DNA from: CAXXOZ01 sp963676435
GTDB taxonomy: Bacteria; Bacillota; Clostridia; Lachnospirales; Lachnospiraceae
Assembly (NCBI GenBank): GCA_963676435.2
Contig: CAXXOZ010000018.1
Location: 62,001-126,000, forward strand
Direction of reading: 5' to 3'
DNA length: 64,000 bases
Made by a program: the position numbers and the translations under genes. Positions 1-7,965 of the stretch are shown here, piece by piece. A model generated the notes under the pieces. The model was not told the origin of the DNA and did no database searches. It saw nothing but the letters and a program-made list of their open reading frames with translations. Within the stretch, counting starts at the first letter, position 1; every line of letters begins with the position of its first letter.

Positions 1-28
1 TTATTAAAATTTTTAAAGACTTCTTCAT
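1..28 (-). CDS. 5' end of a minus-strand gene cut by the window edge
   Basis: Reading the minus strand from position 28 gives ATG and nine codons (MKKSLKILI) that run off the window edge. A strong ribosome binding site (AGGGGAGAA on the minus strand, around 36-44) stands in front of the ATG. The basic-then-hydrophobic start would suit a signal peptide or membrane segment, but far too little is visible to name a product. It is divergent from bioY. Confidence 0.5.
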
Positions 29-134
29 TACACTTTCTCCCCTAAAATTTAATGGAAATATCTAATAATTATTTTAACATAAAATAACAACTATTAAAAA
101 GAATAAATTAATGTCACCCAAACAAAACAAAAGG

Positions 135-163
135 TTGACAATTAAATCTCCCTGGTATATTAT
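135..163 (+). promoter_or_regulatory. Predicted sigma-A promoter of bioY-birA
   Basis: A consensus TTGACA (135-140) is separated by 17 bases from TATTAT (158-163), about 35 bases upstream of the bioY start codon. I looked for a BirA-type inverted repeat here and did not find a convincing second half-site. Confidence 0.6.
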
Positions 164-197
164 AGCAAAAGCTAAAATATATAAAGGGAGATTTATA

Positions 198-749
198 ATG
201 AGTGAAAATAAAAAGAAATTTAAAACCGTAGATTTGGTATATATTGCATTATTTGCAGTATTGATAGCCGTATGCTCATGGATTTCAATTCCATTTGCAG
301 TGCCTTTTACATTACAAACTTTAGGCGTTTTTGTAGCTGTTGGAATTCTTGGGGGTAGAAGAGGAACTTTTTCAGTATTAGTTTATGTGATTTTAGGAGC
401 AATAGGACTCCCTGTTTTTGCAGGTTTCACAGCAGGACTTGGAAGGTTGTTGGGTCAGACAGGTGGATATATAATTGGATTTATCTTTGCTGCTTTAGCT
501 TACTGGCTGATTACAAAGTTTTTTGGAACTAAAGTTTATGTTATGGCAATTGCTATGGTCATTGGATTATTAATATGTTATACTTTTGGAACTGCTTGGT
601 TTATGTATGTGTATATTGCAAATACTGGTGCACTATCAATAGCAACAGCTTTAAGCTGGTGCGTAATACCATATATAATCCCGGATCTGATAAAAATTGC
701 ACTTGCAATACTAATATCAAAAAGGGTATTAAAAATAGTTATAATTTAA
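198..749 (+). CDS. bioY: BioY, substrate-binding membrane subunit of an ECF biotin transporter
   Basis: This 183-residue protein has about six membrane segments and the BioY core near LGAIGLPVFAGFTAGLGR, followed by the G-G-Y-I-I-G-F stretch. BioY captures biotin at the membrane and normally works with the shared EcfA/A'/T energising module, which is not in this window. The open frame extends upstream to 111, but I place the start at the ATG at 198 because AAAGGGAG (184-190) precedes it and the upstream part lacks a ribosome site and homology. It lies 11 bases before birA and is probably co-transcribed, a usual pairing of biotin uptake with biotin use. No biotin synthesis gene is nearby, so this looks like a scavenging locus. 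Confidence 0.93.
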   Translation: MSENKKKFKTVDLVYIALFAVLIAVCSWISIPFAVPFTLQTLGVFVAVGILGGRRGTFSVLVYVILGAIGLPVFAGFTAGLGRLLGQTGGYIIGFIFAALAYWLITKFFGTKVYVMAIAMVIGLLICYTFGTAWFMYVYIANTGALSIATALSWCVIPYIIPDLIKIALAILISKRVLKIVII

Positions 750-760
750 AAGAGGTTTAT

Positions 761-1741
761 ATGAGTGTTAAAGAAGATGTTCTAGAGGCATTAGAAAAGA
801 ATAAAGGAAGACATATATCAGGGAGTGAGCTTGCAGCCCACTTAAATGTCAGTCGAAATTCTATTTGGAAAGCTATAAAGCAGCTTGAAAAACAAGGGCA
901 CTTAATTGAGGCAGTAACTAATAAAGGCTACTGCCTTTTAACGTCTAATGATATAGTTTCAAAACAAAGTATAGAAAAATATTTGGGTGATAAAAAAATA
1001 AATATTGAAGTTTTTGATACAGTTACATCGACTAATAATATTTTAAGAGAAAAGGCAGATGCAGGAGAACCAGAGTGGTCGGTGGTTGTTGCCAGGGAGC
1101 AGACAAAAGGAAGAGGAAGAATGGGAAGAAGTTTTTATTCTCCTTCAGACACAGGAATCTACATGAGTGTACTATTGCGTCCTAGCCTTCCGATTGACAA
1201 ATCAGTTTATGTAACGACATGTGCGGCTGTGGCCGTTGCAAAGTCTCTTGATAAAAATGCTGGAATCAATACCCAGATAAAATGGGTTAACGATATTTTT
1301 TATAAAGATAGAAAAATCAGTGGAATACTTACGGAAGGAACAACAGATATAGAATCTGGATCTCTGAAATATGTTGTACTTGGAATAGGAATAAATATTT
1401 TTCCACCAAAAGAAGAATTTCCTGATGAAATTAAAGATGTGGCATCTTCCGTATTTGAAAAACATGAAAAAACAGAAGATTATAGAAGCAAGATAATTGC
1501 AGATATTTTAAATTATATTTATGAAACTTATAATAAAATTGCCGACAAACCTTATTATAATGATTATAAAGAAAAATCAATGCTTTTAAATCAACCAATT
1601 TATATAATCAGAAGAAACGAAAAAGAAGAGGCTATTGCTATAGATTTAGATGATGATTTTGGACTAATTGTAAGAAAAAATGATGGTACTACAGAAAGCC
1701 TCTTTTCTGGAGAAGTTAGTATAAGAAAAAGAAATCAGTAG
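761..1741 (+). CDS. birA: BirA, bifunctional biotin-protein ligase and biotin repressor
   Basis: The 326-residue protein has a winged helix-turn-helix at residues 15-60 (SGSELAAHLNVSRNSIWKAI), the biotin-AMP loop GRGRMGR at 117-123, KWVND at 174-178 and a small C-terminal domain. It adenylates biotin and transfers it to the biotin carrier domains of carboxylases. The N-terminal DNA-binding domain marks the class that also represses biotin genes, so it probably controls the upstream bioY. The start at 761 has AGAGG at 751-755; the longer frame from 575 only overlaps bioY out of frame. Its last 7 bases overlap the end of the convergent Crp/Fnr gene. Confidence 0.95.
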   Translation: MSVKEDVLEALEKNKGRHISGSELAAHLNVSRNSIWKAIKQLEKQGHLIEAVTNKGYCLLTSNDIVSKQSIEKYLGDKKINIEVFDTVTSTNNILREKADAGEPEWSVVVAREQTKGRGRMGRSFYSPSDTGIYMSVLLRPSLPIDKSVYVTTCAAVAVAKSLDKNAGINTQIKWVNDIFYKDRKISGILTEGTTDIESGSLKYVVLGIGINIFPPKEEFPDEIKDVASSVFEKHEKTEDYRSKIIADILNYIYETYNKIADKPYYNDYKEKSMLLNQPIYIIRRNEKEEAIAIDLDDDFGLIVRKNDGTTESLFSGEVSIRKRNQ

Positions 1742-2403
1742 TTTTTTGTATTGTTTTTTAAAGCATATGTATTTTTTTTAAAATCTATTAAATTGTCTTT
1801 TTTCATGTTTTTTAGCTCTCTAATCATAGCGCTTCTATTGATGCATAAATACTCTGCTAATTCAGTATGATTTAAGGTGGAAATAACAAGTTCTGAGTTC
1901 TGTTTTTTTGATAATAATTTTAAGTATGATAGTATTTTTGAACGCAGGGTTTTTTTAGAAATTATTTCAATTTTTTCTATAAATGTCCTGCTTTTTGTTG
2001 CTATTAAATATATCAAATTTTCAATTAATTGCTTGTGGTGTGGACAAGCCTTATAGCAGTAATTTAACATACCCTGGTATCTAATAAATATTATCCTACA
2101 ATCCTCTGCAGCCCTATAATTTACTGAACATTGTATGGTTTCTTCAGCAATAAAAACTTCACCAAAAAGACTATTTGTTAAAAGTGTATTATAAAAGTAT
2201 TTATTACCAAAATAATCTTCCTGTTCCATATAAATTGATCCCTTTGCAACTATACCTGCGAAATCAATATCATAGTTTTCCTGAATGATATATTCGTTCT
2301 TTAAATACTCGCGTTCGTATATTTCTAAACAAGTGACTAAAGTCTCGATATCTTCTTCCTCAATATTTTTAAAAAGGGGATGATCTTTTAGTGTATCTAT
2401 CAT
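1735..2403 (-). CDS. Crp/Fnr-family transcriptional regulator
   Basis: The 222-residue protein has an N-terminal cyclic-nucleotide-binding-like beta-roll (about 15-130; LFGEVF element), a long dimerisation helix and a C-terminal Crp-type helix-turn-helix (HTELAEYLCINRSAMIRELK). It has several cysteines, including the CYKACPHH stretch, but no clear FNR-type N-terminal cluster, so the effector is unknown. The ATG at 2403 is chosen over a TTG at 2418 because AGGAG precedes it correctly. It is divergent from kamA, and a perfect 26-bp palindrome between the two is the obvious candidate operator, so it probably controls kamA-ablB and itself. Confidence 0.88.
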   Translation of the reverse strand: MIDTLKDHPLFKNIEEEDIETLVTCLEIYEREYLKNEYIIQENYDIDFAGIVAKGSIYMEQEDYFGNKYFYNTLLTNSLFGEVFIAEETIQCSVNYRAAEDCRIIFIRYQGMLNYCYKACPHHKQLIENLIYLIATKSRTFIEKIEIISKKTLRSKILSYLKLLSKKQNSELVISTLNHTELAEYLCINRSAMIRELKNMKKDNLIDFKKNTYALKNNTKNY

Positions 2404-2454
2404 GATAGCTCCTTTCAAATTTTGAATTATTGCTCATAACATATATTATAGAAA

Positions 2455-2480
2455 ATTACTGTTGCAATTGCAACAGTAAT
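2455..2480. promoter_or_regulatory. Perfect 26-bp palindrome, candidate operator of the Crp/Fnr regulator
   Basis: Bases 2455-2480 read identically on both strands; the core is GTTGCAATTGCAAC (2461-2474). The centre (between 2467 and 2468) lies at -41.5 if kamA transcription starts at 2509, which is the class II activator position of Crp/Fnr proteins. On the other side it lies just upstream of a TATAAT reading toward the Crp/Fnr gene (2450 to 2445), where binding would overlap the -35 region. Activation of kamA plus autoregulation is the simplest reading. Confidence 0.75.
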
Positions 2481-2496
2481 AGCAAATTAGCTTTGT

Positions 2497-2502
2497 TATA
2501 AT
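2497..2502 (+). promoter_or_regulatory. -10 element of the kamA promoter
   Basis: TATAAT at 2497-2502 sits 37 bases upstream of the kamA GTG. The hexamer 17 bases upstream (CAGTAA) is a poor -35 box, as expected for a promoter that needs an activator bound at the palindrome 2455-2480. Confidence 0.6.
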
Positions 2503-2539
2503 TTTATAAGCGCGTTAAGAAAGCAAAAAGGAGAAAGTC

Positions 2540-3817
2540 GTGAAAAGAAACTATAAGGAAATACCATTATGGTCAAAAGTAAGTAAATCTCAATGGGAAA
2601 GTTGGGAATGGCAGCTTTCAAATAGAATAACTACTCTTGAAGAACTTGAAAAAGTCATTAACCTTAAAGAGGAAGAAAAGGCTGGAATTTCAGCTGGGTT
2701 AAAAAAGTTCAAAATGGCAATAACACCTTACTATGCTACTTTGATGGATCCTAATGACGAAAACTGTCCAATTAGGAAACAGGCTGTACCTACTAAGCAT
2801 GAATTAGAAGTATCAGAGTGTGATATAGATGATCCTTTACATGAGGGATTAGACTCACCAGTAAAAGGTTTAACACATAGATATCCAGACAGAGTTTTAC
2901 TTTTAATAACGGAGCAATGTTCAATGTATTGTAGACATTGTACTAGAAGAAGATTTGCAGGACATGAAGATATAAGTTTATCAAGAACAAATATACTTAA
3001 GAGTATAGAATATATAAAAGAACATAAAGAAGTTAGGGATGTTTTACTATCTGGTGGTGATGCATTGTGTGTATCAGATGATAAACTTGAGTTTATTTTA
3101 AGAAAATTGAGACAGATAAAGCATGTTGAAGTTATAAGAATAGGAACAAGAACGCCTGTTGTTATGCCTCAGAGAATTACAAAAAGCTTATGTAATATTC
3201 TTAAAAAATATCATCCAGTGTGGCTTAACACTCACTTTAATCATCCTGATGAAATAACAGATGAATCAAAAAAAGCATTAGAAATGCTTTCTAATTCTGG
3301 AGTACCACTTGGCAACCAGTCTGTATTATTAAAAAATGTCAATGATTGTTCATTTATAATAAAATCACTCGTACATAAACTTGTAATGAATAGAGTTAGA
3401 CCTTATTACTTATATCAATGTGATTTGTCTGAAGGAATAGAGCATTTTAGAACTTCTGTTTCTACAGGGGTAGAAATTATTGAAAGACTTAGAGGTCATA
3501 CATCTGGTTTTGCAGTACCAACATTCGTAGTTGATGCACCAGGAGGAGGAGGTAAAATACCAGTAAACCCTCAATATATGATTTCTCAATCAAATGATAA
3601 AGTTGTTCTCAGAAATTATGAAGGTGTTATTTGTACATATGCAGAACCAAAGGATAAAGAATTTACCTGTAAAGAATGTAATACCTGTGGTAAATATAAA
3701 AAAGATGACTATAAAGGTTTGGAAAAACTATTTATGGAAGAAGAATTATGTTTAACACCAAAAGATAATGTAAGAATGAGAAGAAGAGGCAAGATAAAGA
3801 ATGCAGGACAAATATAA
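2540..3817 (+). CDS. kamA: L-lysine 2,3-aminomutase (radical SAM, PLP)
   Basis: This enzyme converts L-lysine to L-beta-lysine. The 425 residues match the clostridial enzyme length. The radical SAM cluster motif is C127-x3-C131-x2-C134 (CSMYCRHC), the PLP lysine is K339 in PGGGGKIP, and the substrate-binding acids D295 (QCDLSEG) and D332 (VVDAPGG) are at the expected spacing. A C-terminal CKECNTC stretch matches the zinc-binding cysteines of the clostridial enzyme. The GTG start has AAAAGGAG at 2527-2534. The gene overlaps ablB by 17 bases, so the pair most likely makes N-epsilon-acetyl-beta-lysine as a compatible solute rather than serving lysine fermentation; no other lysine-fermentation genes are present. 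Confidence 0.96.
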   Translation: MKRNYKEIPLWSKVSKSQWESWEWQLSNRITTLEELEKVINLKEEEKAGISAGLKKFKMAITPYYATLMDPNDENCPIRKQAVPTKHELEVSECDIDDPLHEGLDSPVKGLTHRYPDRVLLLITEQCSMYCRHCTRRRFAGHEDISLSRTNILKSIEYIKEHKEVRDVLLSGGDALCVSDDKLEFILRKLRQIKHVEVIRIGTRTPVVMPQRITKSLCNILKKYHPVWLNTHFNHPDEITDESKKALEMLSNSGVPLGNQSVLLKNVNDCSFIIKSLVHKLVMNRVRPYYLYQCDLSEGIEHFRTSVSTGVEIIERLRGHTSGFAVPTFVVDAPGGGGKIPVNPQYMISQSNDKVVLRNYEGVICTYAEPKDKEFTCKECNTCGKYKKDDYKGLEKLFMEEELCLTPKDNVRMRRRGKIKNAGQI

Positions 3818-4628
3818 AACTATAGATAATATAGAAGTATATTTTGATGAATTTAATGAAAGAATAAAAATTGTTGACTCAAAAGAAATAAGTACTGAAA
3901 CTTTAGATAAAATCAAAGAATATTCAATAGAAAAGAAAGTCGGTAAGATTATATCAAATTGCCGAAGCGAAGACTGGGAAGTATTTATAAACAATGGTTT
4001 TGAAATTGAGGGTACTATAGATGGATATTTTAAAGGAAACTCAGCTCTTTGTATGTCCTACTTTATTGATTCGGAAAGAAAAGTAAGGGAAGAATACGAA
4101 AAAAAGGAAGACATAATAAGAGAAAGCAAATTAAAGAAAAATTCATATAAACCTTTAGAAGAACTAGAAAATTATGAGATAAGAAGCGCAAACGAAAAAG
4201 ATGCTAAAGAACTTTCTAAACTATTTGAAAAAATTTTTTCTACATACCCAACACCAGTTTATGATAGCGATTATATTAAAGAAACAATGAAAGAAAAGAT
4301 TTTGTATAAAGTGGCAGTTAAAGATGGGGAGATAGTAGCAGTTGCCTCAGCAGATTTAGATGTGAAAAATTTAAATGCTGAAATAACTGATTGCGCTACA
4401 AATCCAGATTTTGAATCAAAAGGTATGGTTTCTAATATAATATATCAATTAGAAAAAGAATTAAAAAAGCGTGGATATAAATCTTTGTATAGTCTTGCCA
4501 GAGCAATAAATCCAGGTATAAATGCTGTTTTTTCTAAACATAATTACATATATAATGGAAGATTAGTTAAGAACTGTAATATATGTGGTGGCTTTGAAGA
4601 TATGAATATATGGGAAAAGATTATATAA
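3801..4628 (+). CDS. ablB: Beta-lysine N6-acetyltransferase
   Basis: The 275-residue protein has a C-terminal GNAT domain (about 125-260), including the acetyl-CoA-binding stretch ending NPDFESKGMVSNIIYQLE, and an N-terminal half typical of AblB/YodP proteins. It acetylates the side-chain amine of beta-lysine from KamA, giving the osmoprotectant N-epsilon-acetyl-beta-lysine. The ATG lies inside the 3' end of kamA (17-base overlap), so translation is coupled. The assignment rests on both the sequence and the kamA partnership. It ends 73 bases before the separate ClC gene, which has its own promoter. Confidence 0.9.
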   Translation: MQDKYKTIDNIEVYFDEFNERIKIVDSKEISTETLDKIKEYSIEKKVGKIISNCRSEDWEVFINNGFEIEGTIDGYFKGNSALCMSYFIDSERKVREEYEKKEDIIRESKLKKNSYKPLEELENYEIRSANEKDAKELSKLFEKIFSTYPTPVYDSDYIKETMKEKILYKVAVKDGEIVAVASADLDVKNLNAEITDCATNPDFESKGMVSNIIYQLEKELKKRGYKSLYSLARAINPGINAVFSKHNYIYNGRLVKNCNICGGFEDMNIWEKII

Positions 4629-4638
4629 AATAGTGTAA

Positions 4639-4667
4639 TTGATATTTATTCAAACATGTTGTATAAT
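4639..4667 (+). promoter_or_regulatory. Predicted sigma-A promoter of the ClC gene
   Basis: TTGATA (4639-4644), a 17-base spacer and TATAAT (4662-4667) stand 35 bases before the ClC start codon. Confidence 0.65.
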
Positions 4668-4701
4668 TTAAAATCAGAAAAGATTTTGGAGTTGAAACAG
4701 T

Positions 4702-6258
4702 ATGAAAGATAATTATAGAATACTATTAGATGATAACCTTGCAAAATTTGTAATAATATTAAAAAGTCTTCTTGTGGGAGTATTATCAGGAGGGGTAGTA
4801 GTTTTATATAGAATTTTACTTTCCTATTCAGAGCATTTTGCACTTGAAGCATATGGTTTTTTAAAGGAAAATATAAAATATGTACCAATTGCCGTTATTG
4901 CTTTATTCATAGCGGCATTTGTTATATGGTTTTTGATTAGAAGAGACAGGCTGATAGTTGGCAGTGGTATTCCTCAGATAGAGGGGATTTTAAAGGGATA
5001 CTTTAGAGAAAGAAGAAGCTGGTGGCAGACTATACTTGGAAAATTTGTAGGTGGAGCTATAGGTGTAGCAAGTGGTCTATCATTGGGAAGAGAAGGTCCT
5101 TCAATACAAATTGGTGCTTGTGTAGCAGAAGGCATAGGCAAAAAAAGTGGAAAGAGTAACCTAGAAAAAAAGATGCTAATGGCCTGTGGAGCTAGTGCAG
5201 GTCTTGCAGCTGCTTTCAATGCCCCTATGGCGGGAGTTATATTTGTTCTTGAAGAAGTGTTTAAATACTTTTCTCCTATTATACTGCTTTCAGCAATGTC
5301 ATCTGCAGTTGCTGCGGATTTTGTTTCAAAACAAATATTTGGGTTAGAACCGATTTTTCATTTTGATATTACTAGCGCAATACCTTTAAACAGTTATTGG
5401 ATATTAATAATTATGGGTATTTTTCTAGGAATAATGGGAGCGTTTTATAATCAGGTTCTTTTAAAATTACAGGATTTTTACGGAAAAGTTAAAGTTTTTA
5501 ACAAAGGGTTAAAGGTTTTCATACCATTTGCTATGGCACTTGCTTTAGGACTATTTTTTCCAATAGTTCTAGGAGGTGGACATGGAGTAATAGATGAGTT
5601 AACTCCTAGTAGGGGATTAATGTTTTTGGTTATTATTTTCCTGGTAAAGTTTGTGTTTTCGATTATAAGCTTTGCTTCAGGAACTCCTGGAGGTATATTT
5701 TTCCCATTATTGATATTAGGAGCAACTTTGGGAGCAACATTTTCAGTTGTTAGTATACAATACCTTGGAGTAAGTTCTGAGTACTTTAATAATTTGATTG
5801 TAATAGCTATGGTTGGATATTTTACGGCTATTGTCAGAGCTCCAATTACTGGTATCGTTTTAATTATGGAAATGACAGGATCATTTACCAGCATGCTGTC
5901 CTTTACGGTAGTAGCCGTTATAAGTTATTTTGTAGCAGACAGAATGAGCCCTCCAATATACGATGCATTACTTGATAAAATGATAGAAAAAGAGCATCCA
6001 GAAGAAGAATATGAAAGTAGTACTAAGTGCTTCATTGAAATGATTGTTCAACATGATTCAGAGTTTGAAGATAAAAAGGTTAAAGAGATACCTTGGCCTT
6101 ATCATTCTGTGTTAGTAGGAATAAGAAGAGGGAAATCTGACTTGCTTCCTAAAGGTGAAACAAAAGTTAAATGTGGAGATTATTTAATTGTATTAGTAGA
6201 TAGAAATCAGGAAACAAAGATAAGTGCAAAACTAAAGGAAATGAATCATCATGATTAA
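4702..6258 (+). CDS. ClC-family chloride/proton antiporter with C-terminal TrkA-C domain
   Basis: This is a 518-residue ClC membrane protein. The selectivity motifs GSGIP (87-91), GREGP (129-133) and GGIFFPL are present. The external gating glutamate corresponds to E131, and the pair E184-E185 aligns with the internal proton glutamate of E. coli ClC-ec1, so a 2 Cl-/H+ exchanger is more likely than a plain channel. After the membrane domain (to about 430) comes a TrkA-C/RCK-C-like ligand domain (about 440-512). The start at 4702 has GGAG at 4688-4691. Likely roles are acid or osmotic homeostasis, which would fit the neighbouring osmolyte genes. It is a single-gene unit with its own promoter and terminator. 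Confidence 0.93.
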   Translation: MKDNYRILLDDNLAKFVIILKSLLVGVLSGGVVVLYRILLSYSEHFALEAYGFLKENIKYVPIAVIALFIAAFVIWFLIRRDRLIVGSGIPQIEGILKGYFRERRSWWQTILGKFVGGAIGVASGLSLGREGPSIQIGACVAEGIGKKSGKSNLEKKMLMACGASAGLAAAFNAPMAGVIFVLEEVFKYFSPIILLSAMSSAVAADFVSKQIFGLEPIFHFDITSAIPLNSYWILIIMGIFLGIMGAFYNQVLLKLQDFYGKVKVFNKGLKVFIPFAMALALGLFFPIVLGGGHGVIDELTPSRGLMFLVIIFLVKFVFSIISFASGTPGGIFFPLLILGATLGATFSVVSIQYLGVSSEYFNNLIVIAMVGYFTAIVRAPITGIVLIMEMTGSFTSMLSFTVVAVISYFVADRMSPPIYDALLDKMIEKEHPEEEYESSTKCFIEMIVQHDSEFEDKKVKEIPWPYHSVLVGIRRGKSDLLPKGETKVKCGDYLIVLVDRNQETKISAKLKEMNHHD

Positions 6259-6267
6259 AAATTCAAG

Positions 6268-6295
6268 CGTATACATTTAAAATGTATACGTTTTT
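6268..6295 (+). terminator. Rho-independent terminator of the ClC gene
   Basis: A perfect 10-bp stem (CGTATACATT 6268-6277 with AATGTATACG 6281-6290), a 3-base loop and a following T5 tract. Confidence 0.9.
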
Positions 6296-6314
6296 ACATT
6301 ATAATTCATTATTA

Positions 6315-6343
6315 TTGAGAATAATAGGGATTTAATATATAAT
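6315..6343 (+). promoter_or_regulatory. Predicted sigma-A promoter of the spermidine-synthase-like operon
   Basis: TTGAGA (6315-6320), 17 bases and TATAAT (6338-6343), 33 bases upstream of the start at 6376. Confidence 0.7.
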
Positions 6344-6375
6344 AAATTAATTAATAAAAAGGAGCTTACAGGATT

Positions 6376-7965
6376 ATGAAAAAGGGTGTTTTGAATCACA
6401 AATATTTTTTATACATAACTAGTTTTTTTGCAGGAATGTCTATAATGGCAGTAGAATTAGGAGCAAGTAGATTATTAGCACCATATTTTAGTTCTTCCCA
6501 AATAGTTTGGACAATAATAATTGGAACTATTATGATAGCGTTAGCAATTGGAAATGTAATTGGTGGAAGAATGGCTGACAAGGATTCTAACCCAGATAGA
6601 TTCTATAAGAGACTTCTTGTTTCGGCGGTTTGGATAGCAGCGATTCCATTTCTTGGAAGATATGTTATAGCTCTGATTTCAGGAGCTTTAGCAATATTTG
6701 TAAAAAGTAATTTTTTAATATGGGCTTCATTGGTTTCATGTATAGTTATTTTTGTTTTTCCTCTTATTCTTTTGGGAACAGCAACACCTTCTTTGGTTAA
6801 ATATACAGTAGAAAGTCTTGATAATAATGGAAAAATTGTTGGTGGTTTAGGTGCTCTAAACACAATAGGAAGTATTATAGGAACATTTTTACCTACATTT
6901 TTAACTATTCCTACGGTTGGCACTTCAGTTACTTTTATTATTTTTTCAGCAGTTTTATTAATTATAGGTCTTATTTATTTTATTAGTGTGAAAAGGAAAA
7001 TAATAAATTGTATAATAGCGGGAGCTCTATTTATTGTTTTTTCATTTTTTGGTATATCGAATAGTTTTGCATTTTGGGAAACAAATCTTGTGTATGAGGG
7101 AGAGTCTATATATAACTACCTTCAAGTAAAAGAAAATGAAAATAGTGTTATTCTTTCTACCAATGTTATGTTTGGTGTTCAGTCTATTATGATGAAAGAT
7201 GGTGGGCTGACAGGAATGTATTATGACTATGCTCTAGCAGCTCCTTATATGGCAGGAGTTTATGAAAAAGCAGAAGGAGATATACTTATTCTTGGATTAG
7301 GTAGTGGAACATATGCGTCACAGTGTACAGAATATCTTGAAAATGTGAATATTGAAGGCGTTGAAATAGATAAAGAAATAGTAGATCTTTCAAAAAGATA
7401 TTTTTCGCTACCAGAAAGTGTTTCAGTATCTGTAAATGATGCAAGAGCTTATTTGGCTTTTTCTGATAAGAAATACGATGTTATAATGGTAGATGCTTAT
7501 CAGGATATAACGATTCCATTTCAAATGTCTACAGTTGAGTTTTTTAGCTTAGTTAGAGAACACTTGAATGAAGACGGCGTTATGGTTGTGAATATGAATA
7601 TGAATTCTGACGCAGAAGGTTCTATAAATCAGGCTCTTTCGGATACCATATCTACAGTCTTTTCTAATGTTTATACAGTTCAAGTTAATAATGGAACAAA
7701 TAGAGAATTGTTTGCTTCAATGAATGAAAATTATTTACAAAAACTAGAAGTAGGCTTTGAAACTGAGAAAAATCCTGATTTAAAGAGAATTTTAAATAAA
7801 GTTAAAAATAATTTGGAGTATTATTCTCCAGGTAGTCTTATTCTTACAGACGATAAGGCACCAGTAGAAGTTTTGGGAATGAGAGTTATAGATGAGTTAA
7901 TATCAGAAGAACTTGAATATTATAGAGATATTATTAGAGAGGAAGGCATAAGTGGTCTACAATGA
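6376..7965 (+). CDS. Membrane protein fused to a spermidine-synthase-like methyltransferase-fold domain
   Basis: The 529-residue protein has about seven hydrophobic segments in residues 10-230, then a cytosolic Rossmann domain of the spermidine synthase superfamily. Visible are the SAM-type glycine loop LGLGSGTYASQC (about 310-321), the acidic ribose-binding stretch GVEIDKEIVDLSKRYF and D373 in VMVDAYQD, which replaces the D-x-S-D-P type active-site loop of true aminopropyltransferases. The fold is clear, the substrate is not: polyamine transfer, or binding without aminopropyl transfer, are both possible. It shares ATGA with the next gene, so the two are translationally coupled and probably act together. 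Confidence 0.75.
   Translation: MKKGVLNHKYFLYITSFFAGMSIMAVELGASRLLAPYFSSSQIVWTIIIGTIMIALAIGNVIGGRMADKDSNPDRFYKRLLVSAVWIAAIPFLGRYVIALISGALAIFVKSNFLIWASLVSCIVIFVFPLILLGTATPSLVKYTVESLDNNGKIVGGLGALNTIGSIIGTFLPTFLTIPTVGTSVTFIIFSAVLLIIGLIYFISVKRKIINCIIAGALFIVFSFFGISNSFAFWETNLVYEGESIYNYLQVKENENSVILSTNVMFGVQSIMMKDGGLTGMYYDYALAAPYMAGVYEKAEGDILILGLGSGTYASQCTEYLENVNIEGVEIDKEIVDLSKRYFSLPESVSVSVNDARAYLAFSDKKYDVIMVDAYQDITIPFQMSTVEFFSLVREHLNEDGVMVVNMNMNSDAEGSINQALSDTISTVFSNVYTVQVNNGTNRELFASMNENYLQKLEVGFETEKNPDLKRILNKVKNNLEYYSPGSLILTDDKAPVEVLGMRVIDELISEELEYYRDIIREEGISGLQ

Noticed and set aside
130..165. BirA operator in front of bioY
   Set aside because: Only a weak GGTTGACA half-site is visible; no matching inverted half at the expected spacing.
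111..197. N-terminal extension of bioY from ATG 111
   Set aside because: The predicted promoter (135-163) lies inside it, so the transcript would begin after this ATG.
575..760. Upstream extension of birA by 62 residues
   Set aside because: It overlaps bioY in another frame, has no ribosome site and no BirA homology; ATG 761 has AGAGG and begins the helix-turn-helix domain.
4974..5894. Long minus-strand open frames inside the ClC gene
   Set aside because: They mirror a strongly supported membrane protein, show no ribosome site or family motif, and have low-complexity composition expected of antisense shadows.
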